A DNA stretch of 64,000 nt from Sepiola atlantica (GCA_963556195.1 OY744525.1:22836218-22900217); one strand, 5' to 3'; counted from the first letter of the stretch, positions 42,481-55,722 are shown. A program made the numbers and translations. The notes: generated from the letters alone by a model not told the origin.

Positions 42481-45400
42481 CAAATTGTGTAGTAATAAAG
42501 AAACTGCTGGATGATTGTTTATCTGTGTATGTAACAATGTAGATGAGAAAATTCAAATTGTGTAGTAATAAAGAAACTGCTGGGTGATTTTTTATCTGCG
42601 TATGTAACAATGTAGATGAAAAAATTCAAATTGTGTAGTAATAAAGAAACTGCTGGATGATTGTTTATCTGCGTATGTAACAATGTAGATCAGAAAATTC
42701 AAATTGTGTAGTAATAAAGAAACTGCTGGATGATTGTTTATCTGCGGATGTAACAATATAGATGAGAAAATTCAAATTGTGTAGTAATAAAGAAACTACT
42801 GGATGATTGTTTATCTGCGTATGTAACAATGTAGATGAGAAAATTCAAATTGTGTAGTAATAAAGAAACTGCTGGATGATTGTTTATCTGCGTATGTAAC
42901 AATGTAGATGAGAAAATTCAAATTGTGTAGTAATAAAGAAACTGCTGGATGATTGTTTATCTGCGTATGTAACAATATAGATGAGAAAATTCAAATTGTG
43001 TAGTAATAAAGAAACTGCTGGATGATTGTTTATCTGCGGATGTAACAATATAGATGAGAAAATTCAAATTGTGTAGTAATAAAGAAACTGCTGGATGATT
43101 GTTTATCTGCGGATGTAACAATATAGATGAGAAAATTCAAATTGTGTAGTAATAAAGAAACTGCTGGATGATTGTTTATCTGCGGATGTAACAATATAGA
43201 CGAGAAAATTCAAATTGTGTAGTAATAAAGAAACTGCTGGATGATTGTTTATCTGCGGATGTAACAATATAGACGAGAAAATTCAAATTGTGTAGTAATA
43301 AAGAAACTACTGGATGATTGTTTATCTGCGGATGTAACAATGTAGATGAGAAAATTCAAATTGTGTAGTAATAAAGAAACTGCTGGATGATTGTTTATCT
43401 GCGTATGTAACAATGTAGATGAGAAAATTCAAATTGTGTAGTAATAAAGAAACTGCTGGATGATTGTTTATCTGCGGATGTAACAATATAGACGAGAAAA
43501 TTCAAATTGTGTAGTAATAAAGAAACTGCTGGATGATTGTTTATCTGCGGATGTAACAATATAGATGAGAAAATTCAAATTGTGTAGTAATAAAGAAACT
43601 GCTGGATGATTGTTTATCTGCGGATGTAACAATATAGATGAGAAAATTCAAATTGTGTAGTAATAAAGAAACTGCTGGATGATTGTTTATCTGCGGATGT
43701 AACAATATAGATGAGAAAATTCAAATTGTGTAGTAATAAAGAAACTGCTGGATGATTGTTTATCTGCGGATGTAACAATGTAGATGAGAAAATTCAAATT
43801 GTGTAGTAATAAAGAAACTGCTAGATGATTGTTTATCTGCGGATGTAACAATATAGATGAGAAAATTCAAATTGTGTAGTAATAAAGAAACTACTGGATG
43901 ATTGTTTATCTGCGGATGTAACAATGTAGATGAGAAAATTCAAATTGTGTAGTAATAAAGGAACTGCTGGATGATTGTTTATCTGTGTATGTAACAATGT
44001 AGATGAGAAAATTCAAATTGTGTAGTAATAAAGAAACTACTGGATGATTGTTTATCTGCGGATGTAACAATATAGATGAGAAAATTCAAATTGTGTAGTA
44101 ATAAAGAAACTGCTGGATGATTGTTTATCTGCGTATGTAACAATGTAGATGAGAAAATTCAAATTGTGTAGTAATAAAGAAACTGCTGGATGATTGTTTA
44201 TCTGTGTATGTAACAATGTAGATGAGAAAATTCAAATTGTGTAGTAATAAAGAAACTACTGGATGATTGTTTATCTGCGTATGTAACAATATAGATGAGA
44301 AAATTCAAATTGTGTAGTAATAAAGAAACTGCTGGATGATTGTTTATCTGCGTATGTAACAATGTAGATGAGAAAATTCAAATTGTGTAGTAATAAAGGA
44401 ACTGCTGGATGATTGTTTATCTGTGTATGTAACAATGTAGATGAGAAAATTCAAATTGTGTAGTAATAAAGAAACTACTGGATGATTGTTTATCTGCGGA
44501 TGTAACAATATAGATGAGAAAATTCAAATTGTGTAGTAATAAAGAAACTGCTGGATGATTGTTTATCTGCGTATGTAACAATGTAGATGAGAAAATTCAA
44601 ATTGTGTAGTAATAAAGGAACTGCTGGATGATTGTTTATCTGTGTATGTAACAATGTAGATGAGAAAATTCAAATTGTGTAGTAATAAAGAAACTACTGG
44701 ATGATTGTTTATCTGCGGATGTAACAATATAGATGAGAAAATTCAAATTGTGTAGTAATAAAGAAACTGCTGGATGATTGTTTATCTGCGTATGTAACAA
44801 TGTAGATGAGAAAATTCAAATTGTGTAGTAATAAAGGAACTGCTGGATGATTGTTTATCTGTGTATGTAACAATGTAGATGAGAAAATTCAAATTGTGTA
44901 GTAATAAAGAAACTACTGGATGATTGTTTATCTGCGGATGTAACAATATAGATGAGAAAATTCAAATTGTGTAGTAATAAAGAAACTGCTGGATGATTGT
45001 TTATCTGCGTATGTAACAATGTAGATGAGAAAATTCAAATTGTGTAGTAATAAAGAAACTACTGGATGATTGTTTATCTGCGGATGTAACAATGTAGATG
45101 AGAAAATTCAAATTGTGTAGTAATAAAGAAACTGCTGGATGATTGTTTATCTGCGGATGTAACAATATAGATGAGAAAATTCAAATTGTGTAGTAATAAA
45201 GAAACTGCTGGATGATTGTTTATCTGCGTATGTAACAATGTAGATGAGAAAATTCAAATTGTGTAGTAATAAAGAAACTGCTGGATGATTGTTTATCTGC
45301 GGATGTAACAATATAGATGAGAAAATTCAAATTGTGTAGTAATAAAGAAACTGCTGGATGATTGTTTATCTGCGTATGTAACAATGTAGATGAGAAAATT

Positions 45401-46369
45401 CAAATTGTGTAGTAATAAAGAAACTGCTGGATGATTGTTTATCTGCGTATGTAACAATGTAGATGAGAAAATTCAAATTGTGTAGTAATAAAGAAACTGC
45501 TGGATGATTGTTTATCTGCGGATGTAACAATATAGATGAGAAAATTCAAATTGTGTAGTAATAAAGAAACTACTGGATGATTGTTTATCTGCGGATGTAA
45601 CAATATAGATGAGAAAATTCAAATTGTGTAGTAATAAAGAAACTGCTGGATGATTGTTTATCTGCGTATGTAACAATGTAGATGAGAAAATTCAAATTGT
45701 GTAGTAATAAAGAAACTACTGGATGATTGTTTATCTGCGTATGTAACAATGTAGATGAGAAAATTCAAATTGTGTAGTAATAAAGAAACTGCTGGATGAT
45801 TGTTTATCTGCGGATGTAACAATATAGATGAGAAAATTCAAATTGTGTAGTAATAAAGAAACTGCTGGATGATTGTTTATCTGCGTATGTAACAATGTAG
45901 ATGAGAAAATTCAAATTGTGTAGTAATAAAGAAACTGCTGGATGATTGTTTATCTGCGTATGTAACAATGTAGATGAGAAAATTCAAATTGTGTAGTAAT
46001 AAAGAAACTGCTGGATGATTGTTTATCTGCGGATGTAACAATATAGATGAGAAAATTCAAATTGTGTAGTAATAAAGAAACTGCTGGATGATTGTTTATC
46101 TGCGTATGTAACAATGTAGATGAGAAAATTCAAATTGTGTAGTAATAAAGAAACTGCTGGATGATTGTTTATCTGCGTATGTAACAATGTAGATGAGAAA
46201 ATTCAAATTGTGTAGTAATAAAGAAACTGCTGGATGATTGTTTATCTGCGGATGTAACAATGTAGATGAGAAAATTCAAATTGTGTAGTAATAAAGAAAC
46301 TACTGGATGATTGTTTATCTGCGTATGTAACAATGTAGATGAGAAAATTCAAATTGTGTAGTAATAAAG
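42481..46369 (+). repeat. 73-bp satellite array, 53 monomers
   Basis: Monomers begin 'caaattgtgtagtaataaag' with exact 73-bp periodicity from 42481 to 46350, then a partial copy. Three sites vary: ctGctgg/ctActgg, gcgtatg/gcggatg/gtgtatg and aatGtag/aatAtag. Variants form trimers: monomers 27-35 repeat one 219-bp order three times, and monomers 39-41 and 46-51 another. The flank (46380-46540) has older monomer relatives. No spacers or coding. Confidence 0.98.
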
Positions 46370-46614
46370 AAGAAAGCAGATAGATGAGTGTTTATCGCTT
46401 TCAAATGAAAATGGATAATTTTATTCCTTTGACATTAGGCAGCTCATCAATTTTTGTAGTTATAAAGAAAGCAGTCGATCAACGTATATAAAAGTGCACA
46501 AATTGTGTAATAGTAAAGAAGCAAGCAGGTAGATGAGTGTGTATCGTCGTTGAAAGATGTCATCATGCTTGTGAAAATGAAATTATAAAATACTATTTTA
46601 TAATTTTCTTTGAA

Positions 46615-46618
<4 letters not shown>

Positions 46619-46652
<34 letters not shown>
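46619..46652. repeat. (TA)n microsatellite
   Basis: TA run. An A-rich (AAAT)n-like stretch follows at 46755-46860. Confidence 0.96.
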
Positions 46653-46657
<5 letters not shown>

Positions 46658-47122
46658 GCTTAAGAAATCAAACTCTAACTTCACACCCCTTCGAACATAA
46701 TCACGCCCTTGTAACTTTTCAATACTTTAGACGCTCCTTTTTTTTAAAGTTGTATGAATTAAAAAATAAAAATGAAATAAAAAAAATAAACATAAATAAA
46801 TAAATTAATAAAAATAAAAAATAAATGAATAAATAGAATAAATAAATAAAATAAAAAGTAAAGACATACTCTTTTCCTCTCTTTACATTCTATAAATACA
46901 TATTCTTTTTTCACACTAACAGATGATTTGAGGATATCAAATCGAAAGTACTCGCAAAGAAGATGGAACAACAAAACTACGGAAACTTCATACACCAGTT
47001 TGATCGAGGTACGAAGTTGACCATTCGGAAGATGGAAAAAATTTAAAAAAAGATCACAAAGCAGAAACACTCCGTGCTATTCAACAACGTTTGCCTAAAT
47101 GAAAACGTTTGCCTAAATACAC

Positions 47123-47126
<4 letters not shown>

Positions 47127-47175
<49 letters not shown>
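47127..47175. repeat. (TA)n microsatellite
   Basis: TA run with no recognised flanking element. Confidence 0.96.
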
Positions 47176-47178
<3 letters not shown>

Positions 47179-47414
47179 GGCGAATTTTCCACACTGACGG
47201 ACTTTTCCTTTGGTGTCTATTTTTGACAAAGGGAAGATTTTTTCCGAAATATCAAATGATTCTTAATCATTATCCGGGCAACACATACAGCCGACAGCAA
47301 CTTGCTGTTAAGTAAGATTGTAAAGAAAAATAAATAGTAAGTCCTCCCCTTCGATTTATTATTTTTGTTATTTCCAGTTTCTCATTGCATTGCCCCCAGC
47401 CTTCTTAACATATT

Positions 47415-47417
<3 letters not shown>

Positions 47418-47453
<36 letters not shown>
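47418..47453. repeat. (TA)n microsatellite
   Basis: TA run with no recognised flanking element. Confidence 0.96.
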
Positions 47454-47456
<3 letters not shown>

Positions 47457-47784
47457 CAGAAATAAACAAATGTATGACATGTTCATTTGTACGAGTAGAA
47501 TACCCATTCCAGAACAGTTATAAGCAATAAATATAGCATTAGTTTAAAATTTTTATGTTTTTTCTTAATTTGAAGCATATGCTACGGTTTCAGTGGCACC
47601 CTACTATATGTTACAATTTTTAAAAAACATAAATAATGTGCCCACGTTACTCACCCTGTTGCCTAGAATACATATTCCATAATTCATAAAGATAAGTTTA
47701 ATAGCTTCGTATTTTACCAAGCACGTACATATTATTGACACATTTAGAAATGTATTACTTAATATAACAGCCAATGTGAAAATA

Positions 47785-47850
47785 GTAGTCCGAATAATAC
47801 AAATGAAATAAATTATCTATCCTCATCTCAAAAATTCTGAAACAAGAAAA
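47785..47850 (+). repeat. SINE 3'-tail fragment
   Basis: 'atcctcatctcaaaaattct' and upstream 'gtccgaataatac' match the tail of the SINE at 61.0 kb. Confidence 0.5.
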
Positions 47851-47859
47851 TTTTTCCTT

Positions 47860-48580
47860 TTGTAGAAGATTCTTTTTTTTTTAATTTGTTTTAATGAAAT
47901 TAAAATGCAAATTTAAAAGGAATATTGAAAGATTATCTTCAAGCTTTAATTGAGATACACCCATTAACCTTTATAAATTTAAAAAAAAAAAAAAAAAATT
48001 CATGAGGGGGTTGGGTAAATCTACGCCCCGTCCCGCGCCGTCCCTAGTCAATTTTCCAAAATGTCTTTTATGAACAACGTTCAATTTTTCGAAGATTGAA
48101 CTCTAATGTCAAACACCCCTACCGATCATTTATTCCTTTTAGTGTCTGAAATGATATCGGAACCTTTTCATGGGACTCGATGCATTAGGATCTGATTCCA
48201 TTTCCAGACGCCTCACCGCTCACATACACACACTTAACTAAATCTAAACAAGTGCGGAAATGGGGTCGGATCACGGCTGTATGGATTTCTTTTTCACTGC
48301 CATTTTTTTTTTTTTCTTGAACAGCAAAATTTGACCCTGAAATTTTCTTTGACTATTCAACATTTCTTTTAAATTGAACTCTTTAATTTTAGTAATTCTT
48401 CATTTAAAACAATGTTGTTTCAAAACATATCTACCAGAGATTTTGTCCATCCGTCCGTCACAATGTTTTTAAACATAATAAATACATTGCGAAATTTATC
48501 TAATTTCGAAATATCAGAGATTTGATCTACTTTTAGAAATGGAGAATATTGCATCAATATTAAAAAAATAAATTCCCAAC
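47860..48580. other. No recognised gene
   Basis: AT-rich with homopolymer runs; nothing supported. Confidence 0.45.
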
Positions 48581-48589
48581 AAGTAAAGC

Positions 48590-48668
48590 AGATACCATGA
48601 CCGGAAATCGAAACCGAAACCTTGAGATCCTCAGTCTGAGGTTCTACCAGCTGACCTATTTGAACTTT
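48590..48668 (-). repeat. tRNA-derived SINE head
   Basis: Minus strand: box A-like TAGGTCAGCTGGTAGA, an anticodon-arm-like CTCAGACTGAGG, and box B-like GGTTTCGATTTCC. The altered box B and missing acceptor pairing argue against a functional tRNA. Confidence 0.6.
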
Positions 48669-49154
48669 CTTATAGCTTTATAGCTTAAAACATTACCATA
48701 ACAAAATAATTATAGCTTTGGCGTGTAGTCATAGATTTGATTTCCGTCATGTTTCAAAGCATCAATTCAAACACAAGCGATAATAAAAGATAGGTAAATG
48801 AATGGCTAAATATTATAAATAGCGTTAGAAATTATTTTAATAGTCAAAAACAATTTATTTTGCTTTAACTACCTATTGTAAGTAGTTCTTTCACAATTAT
48901 ATAACCCTCCATTTATTTAAAATATATTGATGCTCTTTTAAAGTATATATATTTATCTCTATATATATACTAGGACAAGTACACTCGGCGTTGTCCAGGA
49001 ATGAATGTGGACCTCTGTATACTCCTGCTTCCGGCTTTGAAACTCATATTACAATCTTATTCTTATTTAAAAATTTTTTAAATAAAACAAAATGTTTTTG
49101 ATGTTTATATATATATCAAATGCGAATGCAGATCACACAATATTGTTGTATAAC

Positions 49155-49158
<4 letters not shown>

Positions 49159-49191
<33 letters not shown>
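49159..49191. repeat. (TA)n microsatellite
   Basis: TA run with a short one at 48962-48970 nearby. Confidence 0.95.
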
Positions 49192-49192
<1 letters not shown>

Positions 49193-49349
49193 CATTGTGT
49201 GTATTTAGACAGCACTTTTTTAAGCAAGCATTGTTAAAAATAACAAAATTTTTCTGCTTGATTATATATTTTATATTTAAAAAATCTTTCTAATCTTTTT
49301 TGTGTTAAAACAAGAAAAAAAAATAATGTATGTTCTATATATATATATT

Positions 49350-50160
49350 TTTTTAACATAGTTCACCCCAAACAAGGCAGGCCGCCACTAGATGTAAGGG
49401 GCTACTGAGAAAAAAAGGGTGAAGGTTTGGGGGGGGGGGGGGTCAACCTAATTTAGGAACTGCGTAGCGAGATATCTGTTTACATTAGTTTTAAATTTCT
49501 GCATGTCAGTAACGTCAGGAAAGCACGGAGCAGGGAGGGAGTTCCAGAGTCAAGCAGCACGAGGAAAGAAGCTTTTGGAGTAGAAAGCTCTTCGGCATCT
49601 GGGGACCTCCACAGTGTATGGATGGGATTTGGCACATTGTCGGGTTGGTCTTGTGAATTTACATCATGGGGGTACCAGAGCAGCAAGCTCATCAGAGCAC
49701 AATCCATTGAAGTACTTGTAAAACAGGCACAAGGAAGCAACATTGCGGCGATGGGACAGGGTCTGGAGCTTGGTGGATAGTGAAGGACCTATCAAGTTGG
49801 CGACTCTATTTTGGACCTTGTCTAAGAGGGAGAGACTAGTGGATGATGCACCAGCCCAGATGTCGCAACAATACTCCATGCATGGGCGGATGGTGGCTTT
49901 GTAAAGATATAGGATAATGTTAGGTGTAAGAAGTTTACTAGCACAGTAGAGGGAGCCCACCTTCTTTGCAGCAGCCGTGGCAATATTTTCAATGTATTTA
50001 TTCCAATTCATGTTACCTGTGAAGGTTAGGCCGAGGAGTTTGAATGATGAACTCTCAGGCAGGGTGCTATTTGCCATGACAATCGGTGGTTGAAGAGGTT
50101 TCTTGTAGTTATTGAATGAAAGTAGCTTTGTCTTTGCGGCATTAAAAGTTACCATTCATT
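49350..50160 (-). pseudogene. Jockey/CR1-type LINE 3' end
   Basis: The 163-codon minus frame (50155-49664) carries NAAKTKLLSF, FKLLGLTFTGNMNWNKYI, ILYLYKATIRPCMEYCCDIW and LDKVQNRVANLIGP, the region following the RT catalytic core of this LINE group. After a frame break the C-terminus (LWNSLPAPCFP-like) and 3' UTR follow to 49350. RT catalytic motifs are missing: 5'-truncated. Shorter copies are at 0.78 and 37.86 kb. Confidence 0.87.
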
Positions 50161-50184
50161 TTTTACCCCATTCCACTACTATAT

Positions 50185-50331
<147 letters not shown>

Positions 50332-50971
50332 CTATATAGTTGTAATCATTCAACAGAAAATCATAAGCGCACAAGTTACAAAGGAAGTATAAAATAGTGA
50401 AAAAACTGAGAATTATGAAAAAATAAATGAGTGCAACTTTAAATTTCGAGCCGAATTTATTAGACGATTCTAGAAGCAAAGTAAATCCCAATTTCAGTTT
50501 TTGTTGTTTTTTTTTTATATAGTCTGTAGGAAATTTTCGGGAACCATTCCCTTCATCAAGCCTTCTATGAGGTGTGAACAGAGTTCTTGAAAATGGCGAA
50601 CTAAAATTAATATTATTTTGTATCATTTCACAAACTGGCCATCACTAGGTGTTCTTGTTATCTGCTTTGTTTTCGGTACACATGTATCGGGAAGGATATA
50701 TATATATATTTTTTTTTTTTGTTGTTGTTGGTGATTTTATTATTCCATTATTGCGACAAAAATGTTTCGTTAGCGTTCATAATGAAAGCCAACTCTTCAA
50801 GCGTCAACGGAATCACCCTTGTGTGTGTGTGTATTTAGGTAGCATTCTTTCATTTAAGCAAACATTGTTAAAAAATAACAGAATTCTACTGCTAAATTAT
50901 ACCTTTTTAAAATTTTCTAATGATTTTTTAAATTAAAATAAAAAAAATTAAAGTATTTTTCATATGTAGCA

Positions 50972-51012
50972 CGAACGTTTTCGATTCTTCGTCGCATCAT
51001 CATCAGGTGACA
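50972..51012 (-). ncRNA. Hammerhead-like hairpin, degenerate
   Basis: Minus strand: CTGATGA (51006-51000), extra T, GATGC/GAATC imperfect stem, GAAAACG. Closely related to the copy at 50.2 kb. Confidence 0.4.
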
Positions 51013-51215
51013 AAACCAAAATAAACGTTCTTTTGAGTCTAATTGACTTCACGTGCGCGGTTCTTGCTGCCTTTTGAAATTCTCTTCTTTTCTCCAGCTT
51101 TTTTGTTCATTTATTTTTGTCATCCTGTTATTTTTTACAATGTTTGCTTCATGTATCACAAGTTAGTTAAAAAAAAACAAGTGCTTGATCGTAGGTTCTA
51201 CAAGAGCTAATATAA

Positions 51216-51522
51216 AGTATTTTATTTAAAACCTATACATTACAGTGTATGTTAACTGTACCTGGGTTTCATCGATCTGGTCAGACTGGATCTTAGGTAG
51301 AATCTGGTTGATAGGCATCAGATCGATTCCTCGGCAATTTTCACCAGGCGATGGCTCAAGAGAAAAAAGGGGATGAGTCTTCACCTGTTTAAAAGTGCTG
51401 CGAAATCAATCTTTGCCCCACTAGCCGGATTCTACCCGAGATCAAAATATGACCAGATCGATGAAACCCGGGTACACTCAACAGACACTGTAATGTATAG
51501 TTTTTAAATAAAATACTTAGTA
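51216..51522. mobile_element. Foldback element
   Basis: 'gtattttatttaaaac', 'acattacagtgt', 'gtttcatcgatctggtca' on the left are inverted on the right (51425-51522: 'gaccagatcgatgaaac', 'acactgtaatgtatag', 'aaataaaatac'). About 95-bp arms; non-coding. Confidence 0.78.
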
Positions 51523-51542
51523 ACAAGATCCCTAAATTCAAT

Positions 51543-51905
51543 TAGAATTGTCCACATAGACCCGTGGCGCAAAGGATAAAGGCGTTGACATGCAATCAGT
51601 TCAAAGTGACAGTCTTCTGGAGGTTTAAGGTTCAATCTTTACTACAGCTGATGGTAACCGATAATATAATAATTAACGCTTCAACCCAATCATGGCTGAC
51701 GGAATGAGAACAATCTACTCCTGTGGATTAAATAAAGGCTTTAATTTGAAATTCCATGTAAGTTCTTAAGTTTGACATAAAGATTCCCGAGTTTGAAAAA
51801 TTGCACCTGAAGAAGGTCGGAGGTTACATCGGCCGAAACATTGTGAAAATAACAATTAAGATGAGAATAGTAGACTGAATAATCGATATAACGCAAGACT
51901 CTAAG
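51543..51905 (+). repeat. tRNA-Arg-like SINE with hammerhead-like tail
   Basis: Head: 'gacccgtggcgcaaaggata' (box A region, tRNA-Arg-like start) and box B GGTTCAATC near 51629. The body has 'atcatggctgacggaatgag'. The tail at 51804-51855 has CTGAAGA, a GGTCG/CGGCC stem with one extra base and GAAAC. The 60.6-kb copy has the same order. tRNA-Arg-derived SINEs are known from octopus; whether this is the same family needs comparison. Confidence 0.75.
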
Positions 51906-52021
51906 AATTTATAACTTTTGGTATATCCAGGCTAAAAATTAGGGTATTTAAAACTATAATACGGCGGTTATTCCATGGTGTAAATCTGCACCGAAAACCC
52001 TTAACAACAATTGCCTGATAC

Positions 52022-52072
52022 ATCTGAATCAAACTTCTTCTTCTTTTCTTCTTCTTCTTCTTCTTCTTCTTC
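52022..52072 (+). repeat. (TTC)n repeat
   Basis: Imperfect then perfect TTC units, opposite-strand poly(Lys/Arg/Glu) artefact. Confidence 0.93.
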
Positions 52073-52581
52073 AAGTCTATGTTAAAAATCAAAAACAACA
52101 AAATACTCCATTATATTCTCATCTAGTCGTACAGCTTTGTAGAATTTTTCAGATTCGAGCAGCAAATAATGCAACTCTTTTTTTTTCTTTCCTGCTTTTT
52201 TTCTTTTGGTAAATCATGCGAAGCCATTTTAAATAAACTGTAGAGAGTTCCACCGTGATTAGGGAAAAGAATAAAAATGCGATAGACAACACTGCCAATA
52301 GGTAAAAAAAAAAGACAATAGCTTTTGTTCTTAAAGAGGACGTGTATTGTATAGTTTTACAATGCATATTTACCAACATAGATTCCTTTCTGACTTGGTC
52401 GGTTTCCCCCCCCCCCCTCTTTTTTTATTCAATCTTTTTTTTTTTTTTTTTTTTAACTAAGATGTTATTCAGATCATTGGTTTTATGTCTATCAAACCTA
52501 ACTTCGTAATTCTAGGTCAGATGTTTCCAGAACAAATGAATATTTCAGATGAGTAAAATGCAATCAAATTTTTTATACTAC

Positions 52582-53160
52582 TGTTCGGATCGAGGGTCGT
52601 GTTCCCCCGATTATAAACGTGTTCAGTTGAATCAAGCAATGCTGCATGCAAAGACGGAGTAATAATTAATAAACAAAATGAAGTAGTTCAAATAAGGTTT
52701 ATTGAACGTGTGTGTACGTGGAATGATGAAGTGTGTGATGTATGCATGTGTGTCGATGGAAAAACAGTTCTTGAAAAGGTATAAGAAGAAATGAATCCGG
52801 CGTAGGAAAAGTCTTTGAAAAGCCGTACACAAAGAAAACGAGTTGAGAACTCTTACCGTTGTTTGCCCACGTGTGTTGGTAGTTGTTATGCTGGTTGAGA
52901 AGAAAAGCGTGAGACGAAACGCTAGTGTATTAGCGTCGTTCTGCCGACCAGAGAAGAGTGAAATGGAACGCTAGTGCCAGCGCACTTCTGCCGATGCTGG
53001 TCGGTGAAAAAGAGGGAGAATTTCCGTATTGCCCCGGCTTTTATAGTCCGAAGGGCAGATAACTCTGGTGTCGCTTTACAGCGCCACCTGTCGGTGAAAA
53101 AGCGACACCTACCGGCAAACCGGTGTAGTTACGTTTTGAAAGGAGGAGGTAACTGCTACA
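52582..53160 (-). mobile_element. Solo LTR with 4-bp duplication
   Basis: Plus-strand ends TGTTCGGATCG and GGTAACTGCTACA, flanked by CTAC at 52578-52581 and 53161-53164. On the minus strand a TATA-like 'actataaaagcc' lies near 53045 and AATAAA near 52693, placing transcription on that strand. No internal coding region next to it. Confidence 0.82.
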
Positions 53161-53169
53161 CTACTATCA

Positions 53170-53730
53170 TTTTTTAATCAAAAATATCTATTATTATACT
53201 AAAGCTGAGTTAATCAAAATTTGGTTCCCTAAGGCGTTTTCCTATATATTTTAATTACGCAAAATACATGTTAAAATATTCCTTGCTTTTGAGATTGATT
53301 TATTTTTTTAAAAAATCGATGTTAATTGTTCTAATCAGACGTAATTTGCAATTTACTCATCAAGCCACCCATTTCTTATTAAGTTTCTGTGTATTACTCT
53401 CGCCCTCTCTCATTCTATGTTGTTTGAGCACCGCTCTTATTTCATACAGTCTCTACCACTTTCACTTTCCCCCACCCCTCTTTCTCTGTTTATTAACATT
53501 CAAAGGTAATAAAACTAGCTATAAAACAGAAGATTGGAATAGTCCATTATAAACAATAGGGAATATCACCACAAATATTAATACTATTTAACCCATAACG
53601 AACATGAAGAGACTAATTTTGGATTTTGTCTTTTCATTTTAAAAACATTTAATTGGTTTCGCAACACACTTTTTCCTGATTCAAACAATCTAAGCCGAGC
53701 TCAGTGTGTAACCCAACGTATCACATGTAT
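53170..53730. other. No recognised gene
   Basis: The 94-codon frame at 53268-53552 has no recognised motif. Confidence 0.45.
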
Positions 53731-53734
53731 TCTA

Positions 53735-53761
53735 GTATATATATATATATATATATATATG
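53735..53761. repeat. (TA)n microsatellite
   Basis: TA run about 120 bp from the hammerhead-like hairpin at 53876. Confidence 0.95.
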
Positions 53762-53875
53762 AGTAAAATGCACGATATGTCATGAAAATGAAATTCCGTG
53801 ATAGACAAAATGTTTGAAAAAAGACAAACAGAAAACAGATTTAAATACAGAAGAAAAACAAGAAACAAGAGATTT

Positions 53876-53915
53876 GACCGGTTTTGTTCGTATCAAGGAA
53901 CGTCTTCAGAAAAAG
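53876..53915 (-). ncRNA. Hammerhead-like hairpin, degenerate
   Basis: Minus strand: CTGAAGA (53909-53903), extra C, GTTC/GAAC stem, then AAAAC where GAAAC is expected. Confidence 0.33.
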
Positions 53916-54210
53916 TGAAGATTTGAAAATTTTAATTTCGGTAGCAGCACAGACATAGGAAAAGGAACAAAACGCACAGCGAGATGTGATTGGTCCATAC
54001 GAGAAATTTTGACAAGTATGAGAGATATTTTTTGCGAGTAGGCGATATTTTTTCTTTCTTTTTTTTGCACCTACGAGCTAGTATTGGGATTTGTATGACC
54101 ATGTGAAAGGGAAAGACAAGTAAAGACGCCAACAGAGAGGCATTAGAGACGGGGAGGGGAAGAAGCGGAAAAAGAATATTATTTTTAGCCAGGATAAGCA
54201 CTATAGTTGG

Positions 54211-54213
<3 letters not shown>

Positions 54214-54268
<55 letters not shown>
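54214..54268. repeat. (TA)n microsatellite
   Basis: TA run ending in a TGCATATGCATA variant. Confidence 0.96.
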
Positions 54269-54269
<1 letters not shown>

Positions 54270-54270
<1 letters not shown>

Positions 54271-55005
54271 TATGCATATAACTATATACGTAAATATCCA
54301 TAAATATACATACACACACTCAAACCATATTTCCCATCAGAGCAAACTAGAAAGGATGAACTTGTGAACCTTACAATATTTATTTAATAGTGCTCAATAA
54401 CAAGTAGAGCTGAACATGTACATACACACACACATACATGCAAGCATGAAACTGCTTATGTAAAAATACCTCAACAAGTAAATGCACCTCGTTACGTAAC
54501 TAATGAGTGTTTGGTATCATCAGGCTAAGATACAACGTGAAACAAAACCTTTAACGTCTATTTAATTATATGAACAGCTAGCCAAGACGCGAGTACACCA
54601 ACAGCAGCACGACACACCTGCATAATATTTAAAAATGGATTAACATATATACATGTAAATAAAACATGCATACATAAACTAACACGTATATGCATAGAAA
54701 AGTGCAGAGGGACCTTTTTTTAATCAGGATCACAGTGGTGTAATCTATTGTTTTAATGCGGTTTTTGCCAAATGTTTGCTTAAGGTATGAGATCCGAGTC
54801 TGAGGTTAATGTTTGATGGTGATGAGAGAAGTATTGTTGCACTTTCAATGCACTTGCGATGTGAGAGTGTGTTCTGTTTTGAGGAGAGTGCAGTTTGTAA
54901 CGTCAAACTCGTGGGTAAAAGTGTTTCTGTGTATTACTAGAGCGTTAGTGGAATTGTCGTGTTTGAGGTCCCGTTTGTGTTCGTATATGCGAGATTTTAT
55001 ATATA
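54270..55005. other. No recognised gene
   Basis: Several 'catacatacac' simple repeats; nothing else supported. Confidence 0.45.
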
Positions 55006-55009
55006 GATC

Positions 55010-55043
55010 TCTGTCTGTCTCTCTCTGTTTCTCTCTCTCTCTG

Positions 55044-55114
<71 letters not shown>

Positions 55115-55128
55115 GTGTGTGTGTGTGA
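55010..55128. repeat. Compound (CT)n(AT)n(GT)n microsatellite
   Basis: CT-rich, then pure AT, then GT. Open frames across it are artefacts. Confidence 0.97.
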
Positions 55129-55665
55129 TTGCCACTTCTTTACAGAAGAAGGCTATCCCTGCACGCGAACGACTCAACAGGCCAGACGTATTTTTACAAG
55201 TATTGCTACAGATATGGCTTCCGTTTGTTTAGTTGGCTCCTATTATTAGATCTCATGTAGGGATATCTGTACATGTAGATGGCCATGGTGTGCGCTTGTT
55301 CGACACACACAGCACGCTCTTCTTCTACAAAGTCTGGTTTTAGTGACAAGCCGAGGCAAGATGATTGAAAGACGATGTAGAGCGCAGGATTTATATCAGT
55401 TTCCGTCTTCTAGATGGATGATCTAACAAAATCTACGAGTCCATCTCACCAAGTGAGGTAGCATCGCGTCTGGGTAGAATACCAGGTATTTGTATGCCCA
55501 CGCTGATAAAAAAAAATCATTTTTAGGTGCGAGTAGAATTATGAAGTGAATGGCCTTTGGAATAGCGGATACAATTTTGAAGCCAGATTAAACTATAAAA
55601 AAATTATAACATATTTTCACAGTAAACATTAATGGGTGCTTAAAGAAAAGAAAAAAGGAAAATGC

Positions 55666-55668
<3 letters not shown>

Positions 55669-55719
<51 letters not shown>
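55669..55719. repeat. (TA)n microsatellite
   Basis: Followed by 'aatttccacaatcagacaac', a piece of the inverted-repeat arm found at 55853. A further TA run lies at 55777-55808. Confidence 0.96.

Positions 55720-55722
<3 letters not shown>

Noticed and set aside
42481..46369. CRISPR-like array
   Set aside because: Direct 73-bp repeats without unique spacers, in a eukaryotic repeat context; it is a satellite.
48590..48668. Functional tRNA genes at this and the other tRNA-like sites
   Set aside because: Box B is altered, acceptor stems do not pair, and the sequences continue into SINE bodies.
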